A DNA stretch of 64,000 bases, taken from contig NZ_PQIG01000090.1 in the NCBI RefSeq assembly GCF_012349115.1, forward strand, positions 1 to 64,000, written 5' to 3'. The notes under the pieces were generated by a model. It saw nothing but the letters and a program-made list of their open reading frames with translations. It was not told the DNA's origin and made no database searches. The position numbers and the translations under genes were made by a program. The stretch is from Rhizobium ruizarguesonis. Its GTDB lineage: Bacteria; Pseudomonadota; Alphaproteobacteria; Rhizobiales; Rhizobiaceae. Below, piece after piece: positions 8,279 through 17,615 of this stretch. Position 1 is the stretch's first letter. Every line of letters begins with the position of its first letter.

Positions 8279-10987
8279 TTACACGGTTGCCCGCAGGTCT
8301 TTCGGACCGCGCCTGATCTCTTCCAGACTGCCTGCAATCACCGCCTGCGCCGCCGCAAGCCTGGCGATCGGCACGCGGAACGGCGAGCAGGAGACATAGT
8401 CGAGGCCGATCGTCTCGCAGAAGCGGATCGAGGCCGGGTCGCCGCCATGTTCGCCGCAGATGCCGAGCTTCATGTCGTTGCGGGTGCGCCTGCCGCGTTC
8501 GGCGGCGATGCTGATCAATTCGCCGACACCGTCGAAATCGAGCGAGATGAAGGGATCGTGCTCGATGATGCCCTTGCGCTGATAGGTGGGGATGAAGGCC
8601 GAGGCGTCGTCGCGTGAAATGCCGAAGGTGGTCTGCGTCAGGTCGTTGGTGCCGAAGGAGAAGAATTCGGCGGCTTCGGCAATCACATGGGCGCGAAGGG
8701 CTGCACGCGGCAGCTCGATCATCGTGCCGACGAGATAATCGATCTTCATGCCGGCCTCGTTCATGACGTCGCCGGCGACGTCATCGATGCGCGCCTTGAC
8801 GTAATCGAGCTCGGAGCGGAGGCCGACGAGCGGCACCATGATCTCCGGCACGACGGCGGCCCCGGTCTCCTGGGCCGCGGCAATCGCCGCCTCGAAGATG
8901 GCACGGGCCTGCATCTCGACGATTTCGGGATAGGAGATCGCCAGCCGGCAGCCGCGGTGGCCGAGCATCGGGTTGAACTCGTGCAGCGCATCGACGCGCT
9001 GGCGAAGCACGGATGCTTCCATGCCCATGGCGAACGCCACTTCGGCCACCTCGTCATCGGTCTTCGGCAGGAATTCGTGCAGCGGCGGATCGAGCAGGCG
9101 GATCGTCACCGGCAGGCCGTGCATGACGGTGAAGAGGCCGGTGAAATCCAGCCGCTGCATCGGCAGCAGCTTGTCGAGCGCCAGCCGCCTGCCCTTTTCA
9201 TCGACGGCAAGGATCATCTCGCGCATCACATGGATGCGCTCGCCCTCGAAGAACATGTGTTCGGTGCGGCAAAGTCCGATGCCTTCGGCGCCGAAGGAGC
9301 GGGCGGCCAGCGCATCGGCCGGCGTATCGGCATTGGTGCGCACCGTCATGCGCCGGGCGCGGTCGGCCCAGCCCATGATGCGGCCGAAATCGCCCGACAG
9401 CGCCGGCTGGATCATCGGCACCTCGCCCCTCAGCACCTGGCCGGCCGAGCCGTCGATGGTGATGATATCGCCCTTCTTCAGCGTGACGCCGACGCCGAGC
9501 AGCCGCTCGTTGCGTTGATCGATGCGCATGGTGCCGGCACCGACGACGCAGGGGATGCCCATGCCGCGGGCAACGACCGCCGCATGGCTGGTCATGCCAC
9601 CGCGCGTCGTCAGGATGCCTTCGGCGGCATGCATGCCGTGAATATCCTCGGGGCTGGTCTCGACCCTGAGCAGGATGACCTTACGGCCTTCAGCTTCCGC
9701 CTCGACCGCCTCTTCGGCGGTAAAGACGATGGCGCCAGTGGCAGCGCCGGGCGAAGCCGGCAGCCCGGTGCCGATCACCTGGCGGGTGACGCGCGGATCG
9801 ATTGTCGGATGCAGCAGCTGGTCGAGGCTGGAGGGCTCGATGCGCAGCACCGCCTCGTCCTCGGTGATCACCCCCTCGTCGACCATGTCGACGGCGATCT
9901 TCATTGCCGCTCGGGTCGAGCGCTTGCCTGAACGGGTCTGCAGCATCCACAGCCTGCCGCGCTCGATGGTGAATTCGATATCCTGCATGTCGCGGTAATG
10001 GATCTCGAGCTCGGTGCAGATGCCGCAGAGCTCGCGAAACGCCTCCGGCATCAGCTTTTCCATCGAGGGTTTTTCGGAGCCGGAGGAAATCCGTCCCTCC
10101 TCGGTGATGCTTTGCGGCGTGCGAATGCCGGCAACGACATCTTCGCCCTGGGCATTGACCAGGAATTCGCCGTAAAGCGCCCTCTCGCCGGTCGAGGGAT
10201 TGCGGGTGAAGGCAACGCCGGTGGCGGACGCATTGCCGAGATTGCCGAAGACCATCGCCTGGATGTTGATCGCCGTGCCCCAGCCTTCCGGAATATTGTG
10301 GAGCTGGCGGTAGGTGACGGCGCGCGCGCTCATCCAGCTGGAAAAGACGGCGCCGACCGCGCCCCAGAGCTGGACTTCGGGATCCTGCGGGAATTCCTGC
10401 TCCAGCTCCTCCTCGATCAGCTTCTTGTAGAGCGAGACGATATGCTGCCATTCCGAGGCGCTGAGTTCGGTATCGAATTCATGGCCGAGCTTGGCCTTCT
10501 CGTCTTCCAGGATCTCCTCAAAGGCGTCGTTGCCGAGGCCCATGACGACATCGGCATACATCTGGATGAAACGGCGGTAGCTGTCCCAGGCAAAACGCGC
10601 GTCGCCGGCATCATGGCCGAGCGCCTGCACCGTCTCGTCGTTGAGGCCGAGATTGAGCACCGTATCCATCATGCCCGGCATCGAGACGCGGGCGCCGGAG
10701 CGCACCGACAAGAGCAGCGGCTGGCTGACGGAGCCGAAGTGACGGCCGGTGACCGCTTCGATCGCCGATATGCCGGCGCGCACCTCAGCCTTCACCGCAT
10801 CCTCGATATGGCGGCCGTTCTTGTAATAGGTGTTGCAGGCGTCGCTGACGATCGTCAGCCCCGGCGGCACCGGCAGTCCGAGCGCGCACATTTCCGCCAG
10901 ATTGGCGCCCTTGCCGCCCAAAATCTCGTGATCGCGCGCCCGGCCCTCAGCCTGCCCGTCGCCGAACCTATAGACCCACTTGGTCAT
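8279..10987 (-). CDS. ppdK: Pyruvate, phosphate dikinase
   Basis: A full-length 902-residue enzyme that interconverts pyruvate, ATP and phosphate with phosphoenolpyruvate, AMP and pyrophosphate. The N-terminal ATP-grasp part has GGKGANLAEM. The central swivelling phosphohistidine domain has the catalytic stretch GGMTSHAAVVARGMGIPCV (about residues 465-483). The C-terminal TIM barrel has GLCRTEHMFF and the CGEHGGDP loop near its end. GGGGGGAAG lies directly before the ATG at 10987. It stands alone, with a strong terminator for incoming minus-strand transcription 160 bases upstream. Confidence 0.97.
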   Translation of the reverse strand: MTKWVYRFGDGQAEGRARDHEILGGKGANLAEMCALGLPVPPGLTIVSDACNTYYKNGRHIEDAVKAEVRAGISAIEAVTGRHFGSVSQPLLLSVRSGARVSMPGMMDTVLNLGLNDETVQALGHDAGDARFAWDSYRRFIQMYADVVMGLGNDAFEEILEDEKAKLGHEFDTELSASEWQHIVSLYKKLIEEELEQEFPQDPEVQLWGAVGAVFSSWMSARAVTYRQLHNIPEGWGTAINIQAMVFGNLGNASATGVAFTRNPSTGERALYGEFLVNAQGEDVVAGIRTPQSITEEGRISSGSEKPSMEKLMPEAFRELCGICTELEIHYRDMQDIEFTIERGRLWMLQTRSGKRSTRAAMKIAVDMVDEGVITEDEAVLRIEPSSLDQLLHPTIDPRVTRQVIGTGLPASPGAATGAIVFTAEEAVEAEAEGRKVILLRVETSPEDIHGMHAAEGILTTRGGMTSHAAVVARGMGIPCVVGAGTMRIDQRNERLLGVGVTLKKGDIITIDGSAGQVLRGEVPMIQPALSGDFGRIMGWADRARRMTVRTNADTPADALAARSFGAEGIGLCRTEHMFFEGERIHVMREMILAVDEKGRRLALDKLLPMQRLDFTGLFTVMHGLPVTIRLLDPPLHEFLPKTDDEVAEVAFAMGMEASVLRQRVDALHEFNPMLGHRGCRLAISYPEIVEMQARAIFEAAIAAAQETGAAVVPEIMVPLVGLRSELDYVKARIDDVAGDVMNEAGMKIDYLVGTMIELPRAALRAHVIAEAAEFFSFGTNDLTQTTFGISRDDASAFIPTYQRKGIIEHDPFISLDFDGVGELISIAAERGRRTRNDMKLGICGEHGGDPASIRFCETIGLDYVSCSPFRVPIARLAAAQAVIAGSLEEIRRGPKDLRATV

Positions 10988-11137
10988 CTTCCCCCCAACA
11001 CCAAATCGGGATTAGCTTAATCCGTTGGTGTTGAAATGAAAATCGACAAATGCGGCGGAATGTTGCGCTGCACAATAAATCTTGGCTGCAGGAGGCGTCG
11101 AAACGGTTGAAAGGTGCCCAAACAGAAAACAAGGCAC

Positions 11138-11177
11138 AAAAAAAGCTTTGCGGGACTGCAACAATGTCCCGCAAAGC
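11138..11177 (-). terminator. Strong rho-independent terminator, minus strand
   Basis: Perfect 12-base arms (GCTTTGCGGGAC/GTCCCGCAAAGC) with a 9-base loop, followed on the minus strand by seven T residues. It lies 435 bases beyond the smc stop codon and 150 bases before the ppdK start. It therefore ends either a long smc 3' region or a separate short transcript. Confidence 0.88.
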
Positions 11178-11523
11178 CTTGTTTCCGTCCGGCCAGGAAA
11201 ACCGGACGGGGGGTCCCTCAACCCAGGAACGATTCAGCTTTTTATAAAACAGAACCGCTCTGACCTCGTCTTACGCAATTCCTGGGAAAATGGATCGCTA
11301 CTTCCCAAGATTTGCTCTCGGTTTCCGGTTCTTGCCCTCGCCCGGAAAACCGCACGCAAATTCGACAATGCGCAACCTTTGGTCGCTCGCTTTCCAGCAG
11401 AGTAATTAGGTTGCGTTGAAACAACTTCTAATGCAAGTCAGCGAAAAGAGCATCACCCAAATGGGGTACAGGCCGCAAGGAAGCCGACCTTTTTTGGTGT
11501 TTATTTCTTGTCAGTTGATTTTG

Positions 11524-11570
11524 CGCAATTTCTGGGCGCAAAACCGCGCCATACCTTTGCTGAAATTGCG
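11524..11570. repeat. Rhizobial intergenic palindrome, diverged copy
   Basis: Nine-base perfect arms CGCAATTTC/GAAATTGCG around a GCAAAACCGC...TTTGC centre. The arms resemble those of the copies at 7041 and 19726, and the core is partly eroded. It lies 40 bases downstream of smc. Confidence 0.6.
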
Positions 11571-11611
11571 TCTGCGCTCGCAGAGACCGCAAATGCTCTC
11601 CTCACAAAACC

Positions 11612-14600
11612 TCAGGCAATCTCGCGCAGGCGCTCGGCCATTTGCAGGTCGACGGAGACGAGTTGGGAGACGCCCTGCTCGGCCATGGTGACGCCGAAGA
11701 GGCGGTTCATGCGGGCCATGGTGATCGGATTGTGGGTGATGATGACGAAGCGGGTTTCGGTGGAGGCCGCCATTTCGTCCATCAGGTTGCAGTAGCGCTC
11801 GACATTGTGGTCGTCGAGCGGCGCGTCCACTTCGTCGAGCACGCAGATCGGCGCCGGATTGGTGAGGAAGACGGCGAAGATCAGCGCCATGGCCGTCAGC
11901 GCCTGTTCGCCGCCGGAGAGCAGCGTCATGGTCTGCGGCTTCTTGCCGGGCGGACGGGCGAGGATTTCGAGGCCGGCTTCCAGCGGATCGTCGGATTCGA
12001 TCAGTTGCAGCTCGGCGGTGCCGCCGCCGAAAAGATGGGTGAACAGCCGCTGGAACTGGGCGTTGACGATGTCGAAGGCGGCGATCAGCCGCTCGCGGCC
12101 CTCGCGGTTGAGGCTCTGGATGGCGCCGCGCAGCTTGCGGATCGCATCGATGACGTCGTCGCGTTCCTTGATCAGCGCTTCGAGCTTCTCGCTCAGCTCC
12201 TTCTGTTCCTCGTCGGCGCGCAGGTTGACGGCGCCCAGCCGCTCGCGCTCGATCCTCAGGCGTTCCAGCTCGCGCTCGACCTCGCGCGGATCGGGAAGCG
12301 CCTGCATGGTCGGGCGGCCGGTCAGCTGCAGCGCCTCATGCGGGGCGACATTCAGGACCTCGCGGATACGGCCTTCGCTTTCCTGCCGCTTCTCGCGGGC
12401 CGAAACCAGGCGCTCCTCGGCGCGGCCGCGGCGTTCGCGGCATTCGGCAAGTTCCGAGAGTGCGGTCGTTGCCTTCTGGTCGGCTTCGCGCTGGATGCGT
12501 TCGGCCTCGGCCAGAAGATCGCTGGCCTGGCGGCGCGCCTCCTCGGCCTTCTGCAATTCGCTGAGCAGAGCGCGGCGTTTGTCGTCGAATTCATCCGGCG
12601 CCAGTTCGAGCTCGGCTGCCTCGTCCCGCGCCTCTTCCTCACGCTCGCGCAGTGTGGCGACATGATCTTCGGCGCTTGCCGCCCGCTGGCGCCAGGTGTC
12701 GCGCTCCTGGCCGATCGCCATGATGCGGCGCTGGCGGGCTTCGTTTTCGCGAGCGAGGCTCTCATGGCGGGCGCGGCTTTCGGCCAGCGCGCCGCGATCG
12801 GTGGCCACTTCCGCCTGCTGGAACCGCAGCCGCTCGTCGATCGCGGTCAGATCAGGCGCGTCTTCCAGCTCGATGCGGGCATTTTCTTCCTGGACGGCGA
12901 TCTCTTCCAGCTGCGCGCGCAACTGGCTCGCAGCCTCGCTGACGACATCGCGGCGGCGAATGAGTTCGCCGGAGGCACGCTCGGCAGCAACAAGCGCGTC
13001 GCGCGCGTCGGCCAAATGACGTGCCGACAGACGGCTCATGTCACGCGCCTCGGCAAGCCGGCGCTCCTCCGCGCGGATCGCCTCGGCGGCGGCTGCCTGC
13101 CGCTCTTCGGCTTCTGCAAGCACGTCGCGGGCAAGGGCGGCTTCGCTTTCGAGTTCGGCCAGGCGGTTCTTCTGGGCAAGGCGCAGGGCCGCTGCACTCG
13201 GGGCATCGGCACCGGTGACGTGGCCGTCCCAGCGATAGACCGCACCCTCTTTCGTCACCAGCCGCTGGCCGGGCTTCAGCGCCGCCATCAGCGACTGCGC
13301 CTCCCCTTCAGCGACCAGGCCGATCTGGCGCAGGCGGCGGGTGAGTGCTGCCGGCGCACGGACATGGGCCAGCAGCGGCGCAACACCGGATGGAAGTGCC
13401 GGATCGCCAGCGCCATCGCCATTGTCGGACCAATGGGCCGGCGCCTCGGCATCGAGCGGCGATTCCAGATCGTCGCCGAGGGCGGCGCCCAGCGCCGTCT
13501 CAAAGCCGCGGTCGACCTTCAGCTCGTCGGCAACCGGCGGAAATTTGCCGGCCGCAGCACCGGCGGCGAGCATGCGGGAAATGGTGCGGGCCTCGGTTTC
13601 CAGCGCATTCAGCGCCGAACGGGCCTGCTCGACCGGCGCGCGCGACAGCGCCTCGGTCTGGCGGGCTGCGGCAAGCGCCTGTTCGACCACCTGAACGGCC
13701 GCTTCCGCGTCGGCGACGGCAATCTCGCCGGCCTCGACGATGGCGCGTTTTTCGTCGGGATCGGGCAGGCCGGCAATCTTCTCGCCGACGGCTGACAGTT
13801 CCTGGTTTGCCTCGTCCATCTGCCGTTCGAGGCGCATCCGGCGGTCGGTGAGATCGCGGATGGCGCGCTCCAGCTGGTTGCGGCCGGCGGCGGCCTCGGC
13901 GCGCTCGGCCGTCAGCTGGGTGAAGATGCGCTCGCTATCGGCAAGTTTTGCCGCCGCGCCCTCGAAGGCCTCGCGGGTTTCCTCGGCATAACGGCCGGAA
14001 TCGGCAAGGATTTCTGAAATCTCCGCCTCTTCGGCATCGAGCCTCGCCAGGATGACGGCATTGTCGGCCACCAACCGCTGCTCGCGGCTTATATCCTCGG
14101 CAAGCTGGGCGAGACGGCGGGTCAGCTCGTCACGGCGGCGCAGAATGCGGCCGGCATCTTCTTCCAGCTGGCTTCTGGCGATCTGCAGGCGCTGCAGGGC
14201 GGCAGCGGCACGCGCCTCACCCTCGCGCAGTTCCGGCAGCTTCAGGCTGGCGATAGCCTGGTTCTTCGCCGCCTCCATCTGCATCTGCGCCTTTTCGGCG
14301 ACGACGGAGGTCGCCTGGTTCAAGGCACTGTCGGCCTCGGCCTCGGCCTCCTTGGCCTGCACCCAGCGGATATGCAGCAGCATCGCCTCGCGGGCGCGGA
14401 TATCGGCAGACAGCGTCTTGAAGCGGTTTGCCTGGCGGGCCTGCCGCTTCAGGCTCTCGATCTGGCTTTCGAGCTGCGAGGTGACGTCGTCGAGGCGCTC
14501 GAGATTGCCTTCGGCGGCGCGCAGCCGCAGTTCGGCCTCGTGGCGGCGGGAATGCAGGCCTGAAATGCCGGCTGCCTCTTCGAGCAGCTGGCGGCGGGCC

Positions 14601-15073
14601 TGCGGCTTTGCCTGGATCAGCTCGCCGATGCGCCCCTGCCCGACCATCGAGGGCGACCGCGCGCCGGTGGAGGCATCGGCAAACAGCAGCTGTACGTCCT
14701 TGGCGCGGCTTTCCTTGCCGTTGATGCGATAGAGCGAGCCCTGTTCACGCTCGATGCGGCGGGTGACCTGGATCTCGTCGCTGTCGTTGAAGGCCGCAGG
14801 CGCGGTGCGCTCACCATTGTCGAGATAGAGCGCCACTTCGGCGGTGTTGCGCGCCGGGCGGTTTCCCGAGCCCGAAAAGATCACGTCGTCCATGCCGGAG
14901 GCGCGCATGTTCTTGTAGGAATTTTCGCCCATCACCCAGCGCAGCGCCTCGACGAGGTTCGACTTGCCGCAGCCGTTCGGGCCGACAACGCCGGTCAGCC
15001 CGCGTTCGATGATGAATTCCGTCGGCTCGACGAAGGATTTGAAGCCGACCAGGCGCAGCTTGTTGAACTTCAT
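11612..15073 (-). CDS. smc: Chromosome segregation protein SMC
   Basis: A 1153-residue ATPase of the bacterial SMC-ScpAB complex, which loops and segregates chromosomal DNA. The N-terminal head starts MKFNKLRLVGFKSF and has Walker A GPNGCGKSN. Long coiled coils rich in Ala, Glu and Arg flank a hinge around residues 490-610. The C-terminal head has the signature LLSGGEQALTAMAL and Walker B CVLDEVDAPLDD. The frame stays open upstream to 15256, but that extra part is a translated RIME-like repeat, so the ATG at 15073 is the start. It lies downstream of the DsbA-like gene on the same strand, with a repeat block and a terminator between. Confidence 0.97.
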   Translation of the reverse strand: MKFNKLRLVGFKSFVEPTEFIIERGLTGVVGPNGCGKSNLVEALRWVMGENSYKNMRASGMDDVIFSGSGNRPARNTAEVALYLDNGERTAPAAFNDSDEIQVTRRIEREQGSLYRINGKESRAKDVQLLFADASTGARSPSMVGQGRIGELIQAKPQARRQLLEEAAGISGLHSRRHEAELRLRAAEGNLERLDDVTSQLESQIESLKRQARQANRFKTLSADIRAREAMLLHIRWVQAKEAEAEADSALNQATSVVAEKAQMQMEAAKNQAIASLKLPELREGEARAAAALQRLQIARSQLEEDAGRILRRRDELTRRLAQLAEDISREQRLVADNAVILARLDAEEAEISEILADSGRYAEETREAFEGAAAKLADSERIFTQLTAERAEAAAGRNQLERAIRDLTDRRMRLERQMDEANQELSAVGEKIAGLPDPDEKRAIVEAGEIAVADAEAAVQVVEQALAAARQTEALSRAPVEQARSALNALETEARTISRMLAAGAAAGKFPPVADELKVDRGFETALGAALGDDLESPLDAEAPAHWSDNGDGAGDPALPSGVAPLLAHVRAPAALTRRLRQIGLVAEGEAQSLMAALKPGQRLVTKEGAVYRWDGHVTGADAPSAAALRLAQKNRLAELESEAALARDVLAEAEERQAAAAEAIRAEERRLAEARDMSRLSARHLADARDALVAAERASGELIRRRDVVSEAASQLRAQLEEIAVQEENARIELEDAPDLTAIDERLRFQQAEVATDRGALAESRARHESLARENEARQRRIMAIGQERDTWRQRAASAEDHVATLREREEEARDEAAELELAPDEFDDKRRALLSELQKAEEARRQASDLLAEAERIQREADQKATTALSELAECRERRGRAEERLVSAREKRQESEGRIREVLNVAPHEALQLTGRPTMQALPDPREVERELERLRIERERLGAVNLRADEEQKELSEKLEALIKERDDVIDAIRKLRGAIQSLNREGRERLIAAFDIVNAQFQRLFTHLFGGGTAELQLIESDDPLEAGLEILARPPGKKPQTMTLLSGGEQALTAMALIFAVFLTNPAPICVLDEVDAPLDDHNVERYCNLMDEMAASTETRFVIITHNPITMARMNRLFGVTMAEQGVSQLVSVDLQMAERLREIA

Positions 15074-15096
15074 GCGGAAATATCCACGGCAGGAAG

Positions 15097-15257
15097 CCCC
15101 CTCATCCGCCTGCCGGCACCTTCTCCCCGCTGGGGAGAAGAAACTCGCAGTCGATGCCGTGCCCACATCATCCCTCGAATAATGGGAAGGAAAGGCCGGC
15201 GGCCTACCCCTTCTCCCCTCGGGGAGAAGGTGCCGGCAGGCGGGTGAGGGGGCCACA
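15097..15257. repeat. Pair of inverted RIME-like elements upstream of smc
   Basis: One module at 15097-15140 (CCCCCTCATCCGCCTGCCGG, then CTTCTCCCCGCTGGGGAGAAG) and its inverted partner at 15207-15257 flank a 65-base spacer. The same arrangement is seen at 5058-5258. It lies 20 bases before the smc start, so any smc promoter must lie within or beyond it. Confidence 0.8.
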
Positions 15258-15280
15258 CCAGCAAACTGCGCTGAAAACGA

Positions 15281-15313
15281 AAAACGGGCGCACGGCTTCC
15301 GCCGTCGCCCGTT
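15281..15313 (-). terminator. Terminator of the DsbA-like gene
   Basis: Arms ACGGGCG/CGCCCGT with a second inner stem ACGGC/GCCGT, followed on the minus strand by a run of five T residues. It starts 19 bases after the DsbA-like stop codon and separates that gene from smc. Confidence 0.82.
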
Positions 15314-15331
15314 CTATCGAAACGATCCGGT

Positions 15332-16108
15332 TCAGAGCAGGCTGTCGATGAGCTTCGACATGGTGTCAACCGGCATGTCTCCAGAGTAGCGCTTGCCATT
15401 GATGATGAAAGTCGGTGTGGCGTTGACGCCGAAATCCTTGGAACCTCTTTCCCGCGTGGCGTTCACTTCATCCAGAAGCTTCTGGTTCGTCAAGCATTTC
15501 GTGAAGCTATCCTCAGTAAATCCGGCAAGCTTCGACATCTGCAGCAATGCGGCGCGGCCATCATCGGCGGCGGCCCAGATCTGCTGCTGCTTGAACAGCA
15601 TGGAAACCATCGGGAAATACTGTTCCGGCGTGCTCAATTGTTCCGGATTGGAGGCGCTGCAGCGGGCGAGCATGAAGGCGGCGGCGGCACGCGGGTCGAA
15701 GGGGAATTCGCGGATGATGAACTGCACCTTGCCGGCGTCGACGTACTTCTGCTTGATCGCGTCGAAGGTGGTGTTGTGGAAATGGGCGCAATGCGGGCAG
15801 GTCATCGACATATATTCGACGATCTTGACCGGGGCGTCGGCCTTGCCGAGCGCCATTTCGGGCAGCGCGCCGGGCTTCAGCACCTCAGTCATGTCGACAT
15901 CGCCATCGGACTGCGGCATTTCGGTCGCCGCCGTGGCCGCCGTCTGCATGGTGTCGACATTGGTGCCGTCAGCCATGGTCTTGCCGGAGGACGAAGCATC
16001 GGCAGCGTCCTTGCTGTCGTTGCAGGCGACAAGCGCTACGGCAGCTGCGGCGATGGCGATACCGCTGAGCAGGCGGCGTTTCGTCAGTTGCATTTCGGAC
16101 ATCTGCAT
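15332..16108 (-). CDS. DsbA-family thiol:disulfide lipoprotein
   Basis: About 258 residues with a signal sequence and lipobox-like LVACN near residue 31, so probably a membrane-anchored periplasmic oxidoreductase. The thioredoxin-fold active site is CPHC (MTCPHCAHFHN), with the cis-proline region ATPTFIINGKRYSG near the C-terminus. It likely oxidises or isomerises cysteines in exported proteins. Two ATG codons (16108 and 16102) follow a GGGGA site; the first is taken here. A good terminator lies downstream. The gene sits in a conserved alphaproteobacterial neighbourhood with a DciA-like gene, mutY and smc. Confidence 0.9.
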   Translation of the reverse strand: MQMSEMQLTKRRLLSGIAIAAAAVALVACNDSKDAADASSSGKTMADGTNVDTMQTAATAATEMPQSDGDVDMTEVLKPGALPEMALGKADAPVKIVEYMSMTCPHCAHFHNTTFDAIKQKYVDAGKVQFIIREFPFDPRAAAAFMLARCSASNPEQLSTPEQYFPMVSMLFKQQQIWAAADDGRAALLQMSKLAGFTEDSFTKCLTNQKLLDEVNATRERGSKDFGVNATPTFIINGKRYSGDMPVDTMSKLIDSLL

Positions 16109-16315
16109 GGATTCCCCATAACTAATGAGATTGACGGCATGACTGTGCGATATAACGGCTGGCCGCCGCTCACAAGGCACGGATCACCAACTTCCTTCAA
16201 AGAATTGTGACCGCGGGAAGACGACTAGACCAAAAATTGCGAGATTGGTCCGCCTGCGAATTTTGCCGGTAGATATCGCGACGGCTGACAGCCCGTATCG
16301 GCTGGTCGATGAAAC

Positions 16316-16540
16316 TTAGTCGTCCAACCCGTAACGCGCCGTCAGCTCGGCCAGCGGCACGGTATCGCCCTCGTCCCGGCGAAGCTCTTCCAGGCGCCTT
16401 TCGCCAAGATAGACATCTTCCAGATCGTCGAGATGCGCGAGGATAGCTTGACGCACATAGAAGCTCTTGCTGCGGCCGGTACGCTTGGAAAGCTCAATCA
16501 GCCGCGCTTCGATATCAGGGGGCAACTGCAAGACCAGCAT
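16316..16540 (-). CDS. Ribbon-helix-helix antitoxin-like protein, no partner toxin
   Basis: A 74-residue protein from the ATG at 16540 (upstream in-frame codons reach 16582). The N-terminal strand LVLQLPPDIEARLIELSKRT and helices GRSKSFYVRQAILAHLDDLEDVYLG match MetJ/Arc or RelB-like antitoxins that bind DNA as dimers. The C-terminal part (VPLAELTARYGLDD) would normally contact a ParE/RelE toxin. No toxin frame follows in the 200 bases before the DsbA-like gene, so it is an orphan here. It is divergent from the secreted protein at 16599. Confidence 0.78.
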   Translation of the reverse strand: MLVLQLPPDIEARLIELSKRTGRSKSFYVRQAILAHLDDLEDVYLGERRLEELRRDEGDTVPLAELTARYGLDD

Positions 16541-16598
16541 GACTTTTCTCCCGTCTGCTCTACAAGTATAACAGACGACCATTCAGAGGGATATTTTA

Positions 16599-16964
16599 AT
16601 GCATTCTTTGACGAAGACTTTTCTCTATTACATACTTATTGCCTCTGTAACATTGGCCCTGAACGTCACGAGCGCGCACGCCTTTGAAGACCGCGACAAT
16701 ATTGTTTTCAATCAGATGCTTAAATGTCTAAAGCTGCCTGCGGACGCGCCGAGTGCTTATAACTTCATGGTTGTGGCGGTCATCAAAGACGGATCTGCGG
16801 ACTTTTTATCCATCAACTTCCGCACACCACCATCCGAATGGGAAAAAACGGCAGCCCCGTTGATCGCTGATGCGATCACACAGTGCGAGCCTTATAGTTC
16901 GATCTCGGGCAGGACGGAATTCGCTGTCACCCGCGAGCTTGTCGAAGCAGGATCAAAAAACTAA
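16599..16964 (+). CDS. Small exported hypothetical protein
   Basis: A 121-residue protein with a signal peptide (about 1-29, ending SAHA). The mature domain has two cysteines, MLKCLKLPADAP and ITQCEPYSS, that could form a disulfide. The reading frame is less GC-rich than its neighbours, particularly over the first 100 bases, which may point to later acquisition. It is divergent from the orphan antitoxin gene. I do not recognise the family. Confidence 0.6.
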   Translation: MHSLTKTFLYYILIASVTLALNVTSAHAFEDRDNIVFNQMLKCLKLPADAPSAYNFMVVAVIKDGSADFLSINFRTPPSEWEKTAAPLIADAITQCEPYSSISGRTEFAVTRELVEAGSKN

Positions 16965-16997
16965 GCGCGTTGCGGGTCAGGTTAGGCGTTTTGCTCA

Positions 16998-17495
16998 TCA
17001 GCGTTGATTCCCCCGCTTCCCCATTACCGCCGTGCCCAAGCGCTGGATCGCCTGGCGCAGCTTATCGTTCTCGATGCCCTCCATCATGCCCTCGAGCTTG
17101 CGGGCGGCTTCGCCATTTAGCGGCGGCGGGGTGCGGGAGCGGCGGATGGCTTGTGAGACCGGCTTCTGGACGATGCGGATCTGGTGGACGGCGGCAAAGC
17201 CGAAGAAGCTGTTGATGCGTTGGATGAGTTCGCCCTGGGCATGGGTGAGGAAGAGCGCACGCGCGCCTTCGCAGGCAATCGTCAGCACACCGGGGCGGAA
17301 GCCGCCGGTCTCATTGCCGCCGCGGGCCCAGGCGATCTTTTCCGGCCGGGTGCAATCGGCGAAATCCTCGCCGGCGATTTCGCTCCACGAGCCGAGCAGC
17401 GCCGTGTTGATGCCGGCGCGCCTCGCAAGCACGGGATCGATCAGCCCGTTCGCCAGCTCGGAGATCTGTTTTGCACCTTTGCGTGGATAACTCAT
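16998..17495 (-). CDS. DUF721 (DciA-like) protein
   Basis: A 165-residue protein with the DUF721 region at about 10-110, including the IAGEDFADCTRPEKIAW stretch and LTIACEGARALFLTHAQGEL. DciA proteins of this family load or stabilise the replicative helicase DnaB in bacteria that lack DnaC, and the alphaproteobacterial members are longer versions with a variable C-terminal tail. It is divergent from mutY, 120 bases away. Family assignment is firm, but the helicase-loading role here is inferred from the family. Confidence 0.85.
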   Translation of the reverse strand: MSYPRKGAKQISELANGLIDPVLARRAGINTALLGSWSEIAGEDFADCTRPEKIAWARGGNETGGFRPGVLTIACEGARALFLTHAQGELIQRINSFFGFAAVHQIRIVQKPVSQAIRRSRTPPPLNGEAARKLEGMMEGIENDKLRQAIQRLGTAVMGKRGNQR

Positions 17496-17615
17496 CGAAA
17501 CCCTTCAGCGACGCCGCCAATTCGCATGCCAATTCGCTCGTCAATTCGTGCGGGCGACTTGATCGCGCGGCATTGTTCCGCCAAGTATAGGCACTTCCCC
17601 CCATCGCGGCAAATC

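Larger units (their letters stand above)
10988..11611. other. Structured intergenic region between ppdK and smc
   Basis: 620 bases with no supported protein gene but many inverted repeats. These include GGATTA/TAATCC near 11010, a terminator at 11138-11177, a CGTCCGG/CCGGACG hairpin at 11186-11208, a degenerate palindrome at 11275-11315, CGCAACCT/AGGTTGCG at 11371-11415 and a palindrome at 11524-11570. It could hold the ppdK promoter and possibly a small RNA on the minus strand. Confidence 0.5.

Noticed and set aside
8687-9931. Long plus-strand frame opposite ppdK
   Set aside because: Shadow frame of ppdK with His/Asp/Gly-rich composition and no domain.
11642-13795. 717-codon frame opposite smc
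   Set aside because: Shadow of the SMC coiled-coil coding sequence; low-complexity product and no start signal.
15074-15256. 61-codon N-terminal extension of smc
   Set aside because: Its codons are a translated RIME-like repeat; the SMC family starts at MKFNKLRL.
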